From JBBQXH01 sp963710975 (GTDB taxonomy: Bacteria > Actinomycetota > Thermoleophilia > Gaiellales > Gaiellaceae), in the NCBI GenBank assembly GCA_963710975.1, contig CAVQCG010000005.1, positions 434,001 through 498,000 on the forward strand: 64,000 bases of DNA, written 5' to 3'. Shown here one piece after another: positions 62,192 to 64,000 of this stretch (its first letter is position 1; each line of letters starts with the position of its first letter). A program made the translations under genes and the position numbers. The notes below the pieces were generated by a model that searched no databases, was not told the origin of the DNA, and was given only the letters and a program-made list of their open reading frames with translations.

Positions 62192-62488
62192 CTAGACCGG
62201 ACGCTGCGAGGCGATGCGTGCCGCCGCGTGGCCGAAGGCCCTTGCCCCGTCGGGGGTCCCCTGGAGATAGGGCCGCCCGGGCGAGGCGGAGAGAACGAGG
62301 ACGAGCGCGAGCGTGTCGCTGCCGACCCCGATCCCGAGTGCCGACCGAGCTGCCGCATCCCGGGCAAGGTCGAGTGCATCGCCGACACCCTCGCCGATCT
62401 CGAGCGGAACACCCTCCTCTTCGAACCCCGCTGCGAGCGGCTGTGCCACCGAGCTGTCCGACAGGATCGCGACAACGGCAACGCTCAC
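62192..62488 (-). CDS. Diol/glycerol dehydratase reactivase, small subunit (PduH/DdrB-like)
   Basis: A 98-residue protein that helps swap damaged cobalamin out of a B12-dependent diol or glycerol dehydratase. The segment GVPLEIGEGVGDALDLARDA followed by AARSALGIGVGSD carries the Glu that meets the large subunit and the ALGIG turn of the PduH/DdrB family. It is shorter than the usual 110 to 120 residues. The GTG at 62488 overlaps the large-subunit TGA (GTGA). Confidence 0.82.
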   Translation of the reverse strand: MSVAVVAILSDSSVAQPLAAGFEEEGVPLEIGEGVGDALDLARDAAARSALGIGVGSDTLALVLVLSASPGRPYLQGTPDGARAFGHAAARIASQRPV

Positions 62489-64000
62489 GACCCTCCCGTC
62501 TTTGCTGCGAGAACGAGCCCGACGGCGACTGCCGCTCGAGGTCCGTGAGCGCCGAGCACATCTCCGCGGGCAACAGCCACGTCGAGATCTGCAAGCTCTG
62601 CGGCGACTGCGTCGACCACCTCCGCGTCGCACGCCGACCCGCCGACAAGGGTCACGAGCTCGCCGCGAGGAACTCCTCCCGCCGCGTCCACTGCCCGCCT
62701 GACGTTCCGGGCGATGACATCTCGCTTCGCCGCCCGGCGCAGGCCGGCCCAGACCTCCGGAGCAAGCTGCGCTGCCAGAGGCCGCAGCTCGCGCCCGTCG
62801 AGGACGCAGAGGCGCGCCATCGTGCCGGGCGGAGCCGGCTCCCCCACGAAGCTCCGGCTGCCGTCCTCGTGGTGAAGGATGAAGGGGGTCTCGACCCGCA
62901 CGGAGCGTGCTCGTTTCGCCCGCTCCGCCAGCTCTGTCCCGCAGCCGAGCAGCCCGCCGCAGATCCGGGTCACCAGATCACCTGCCCCGGCGGTCGCAAC
63001 CACCTGATCCGCACCTGGATCGACACGGTGGAGGTCGACGGTGCCGCCCCCGAGGTCGAAGACGAACGGGGCGCTTCCCGCCCCTGGCGTCGTGGAAGCT
63101 CCGAGAACCGCCGCCTCCGACTCCCGGGCGACGACCCGCGCGCCCCCGCTTACGAGCAGCTCGAGCTCCTGCAGGAGCCCACTCGTGTCGGCTCGAGCGA
63201 GAAGGGCGAGCGCGACCGCGCGACGACGGGCGAGCCGCCGCGAGAAGGCAGGGTCATCCGCGGGCGCTGGAAGCCTGCACCACGCCAGGTCGAGGAGGCC
63301 GTCCCGGTTGCCGGCCGCACCGCGGATCGCCCGGATCTCGCCGGGAGGCGGCGATGGTGCCGCTTCGTCGAAGTCGGTGACGGACCCGTCCGCATGAACG
63401 AGGCTGATCGCCGCCTCGTTCCGCGGTTCGCTCGAGGCTGCGGCCCTCGGCGATCGCACGACGATGGCTGCACGGTGGCCCGCGACCGCTCGCGCGGCAT
63501 GCCGGGCGGCCCGCGCCTCGTCCGGAGTCAGGCCGAGCAGCACGGCAATTCGCAGAGGGTCGGAGAGATGCTCGACAGATGCCCCGGGTGGAGCCACCTC
63601 AACCGCTGCCTGGGCCCCGAGCGGCAGCTCTGCGACATCGGCGACCTCGTCGACGATCGGGCAGTCGCGGTCGAAGCGGTTCCCGATCAGGACGCCGTCG
63701 TCGTGCTTCGCGATGACCGCGCTGATCCGCCAACCGCGGTCACGGGCGGCACGAAGTTCAGCAGCGGCATCGTCGAAGTCGACGTCGTCGACGACAGCGA
63801 TGACAGTGCCCCCGACGGGGTCCTCGGCCAGGTCGGCGAGAGCGCGGAGGACCCCTGCCGCCACACCCTCGCCCGAGGGCGTCGAGCTCGCCGGCCGGGC
63901 GATCGCCGCACGTGAGAGATCGACCTCCTCGAGTCGCCCGAGCTCGACGAGTCCGGTCTCGACCGGATTGAGCTCGGCGAGGAGGAGATGGTGTGGACGT
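62485..64000 (-). CDS. Diol/glycerol dehydratase reactivase, large subunit (PduG/DdrA-like), 5' end outside window
   Basis: The frame is open to the right edge. Residues seen include LLAELNPVETGLVELGRLEE, GNRFDRDCPIVDEVADVAEL followed by PLGAQAAVEVAPPG, SAPFVFDLGGGTVDLHRVDP (actin/Hsp70-like ATPase phosphate loop) and GELVTLVGGSACDAEVVDAV. This is the DdrA/PduG large reactivase subunit, an ATPase that unfolds the inactivated dehydratase so that damaged B12 leaves. About the first 100 or so residues, and probably the dehydratase genes pduCDE, lie beyond 64000. Confidence 0.9.
   Translation of the reverse strand, partial: RPHHLLLAELNPVETGLVELGRLEEVDLSRAAIARPASSTPSGEGVAAGVLRALADLAEDPVGGTVIAVVDDVDFDDAAAELRAARDRGWRISAVIAKHDDGVLIGNRFDRDCPIVDEVADVAELPLGAQAAVEVAPPGASVEHLSDPLRIAVLLGLTPDEARAARHAARAVAGHRAAIVVRSPRAAASSEPRNEAAISLVHADGSVTDFDEAAPSPPPGEIRAIRGAAGNRDGLLDLAWCRLPAPADDPAFSRRLARRRAVALALLARADTSGLLQELELLVSGGARVVARESEAAVLGASTTPGAGSAPFVFDLGGGTVDLHRVDPGADQVVATAGAGDLVTRICGGLLGCGTELAERAKRARSVRVETPFILHHEDGSRSFVGEPAPPGTMARLCVLDGRELRPLAAQLAPEVWAGLRRAAKRDVIARNVRRAVDAAGGVPRGELVTLVGGSACDAEVVDAVAAELADLDVAVARGDVLGAHGPRAAVAVGLVLAAKTGGS

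Noticed and set aside
1..64000. tRNA, rRNA, riboswitch or phage integrase features
   Set aside because: I looked for cloverleaf ends, rRNA-like stretches, integrase or transposase reading frames and classical riboswitch layouts and saw none I could support by eye. This is not a substitute for a covariance search.

Overview
The window is GC-rich bacterial DNA with dense, mostly overlapping genes (many ATGA, GTGA or TTGA junctions), frequent GTG/TTG starts and Shine-Dalgarno sites. The mix of a squalene/hopanoid cluster, a DipZ-type CcdA-thioredoxin fusion, many short-chain dehydrogenases, xylose-isomerase-like TIM barrels, VapBC and HEPN-MNT modules suggests a soil Actinomycetota, perhaps class Thermoleophilia. 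That placement is inference; no rRNA or tRNA gene was seen.

Region by region: 1-3.9 kb is the tail of a LuxR regulator and two coupled, badly broken genes for secreted proteins (a dimethylformamidase-C-like protein and a long TolB/PD40 beta-propeller). 3.9-9.4 kb (minus) holds a TIM-barrel isomerase, a GlcD-type flavin dehydrogenase, a degenerate metallo-beta-lactamase-fold protein, a HEPN-MNT pair, an FAH-family hydrolase and a LuxR-type regulator. 9.6-13.8 kb holds a two-domain flavin oxidoreductase, an 81-bp tandem repeat, a membrane protein, a TIM barrel and a toxin-antitoxin pair. 13.8-21.4 kb is a nine-gene minus-strand operon headed by a LacI regulator with a perfect cre-like operator just upstream. 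It carries an enolase-superfamily dehydratase, VOC, SDR, two TIM barrels, an MDR dehydrogenase and two further SDRs, and is probably a sugar or sugar-acid catabolic operon. 21.5-25.8 kb (plus) has an HDAC-like deacetylase, a secreted peptidase-like hydrolase, a thioredoxin-TPR protein and two small novel envelope proteins.

25.8-34.2 kb is a hopanoid cluster on the minus strand, in transcription order hpnC, hpnD, hpnE, shc, an hpnA-like epimerase, hpnH, hpnG and ispH. It runs from isoprenoid supply through squalene to the hopanoid side chain. 34.2-42.7 kb has an aldo/keto reductase, an amidotransferase, an ornithine-cyclodeaminase-like protein, an orphan solute-binding protein, a palindromic MITE-like element, a tartrate/D-malate-type dehydrogenase, a DUF429 protein, a broken transketolase-like gene and its divergent GntR/FadR regulator. 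43.1-50.3 kb has DipZ, a hydrolase, a universal stress protein, a class-A beta-lactamase-like protein and four overlapping SDR genes. 50.3-64 kb has an APC permease, two uncharacterised proteins, a KhtTU-like K+/H+ antiporter pair, an unknown protein coupled to a MetX-like hydrolase, a KdpDE-like two-component system, a PRC-barrel protein, an MBL hydrolase with a VOC protein, and the reactivase subunits of a B12-dependent diol/glycerol dehydratase running off the right edge.

A striking global feature is the number of single-base frame disruptions, including in ispH, shc and hpnG, which ought to be functional. Either the assembly carries systematic indels or many genes are decayed. Affected genes are annotated across their inferred full extent.
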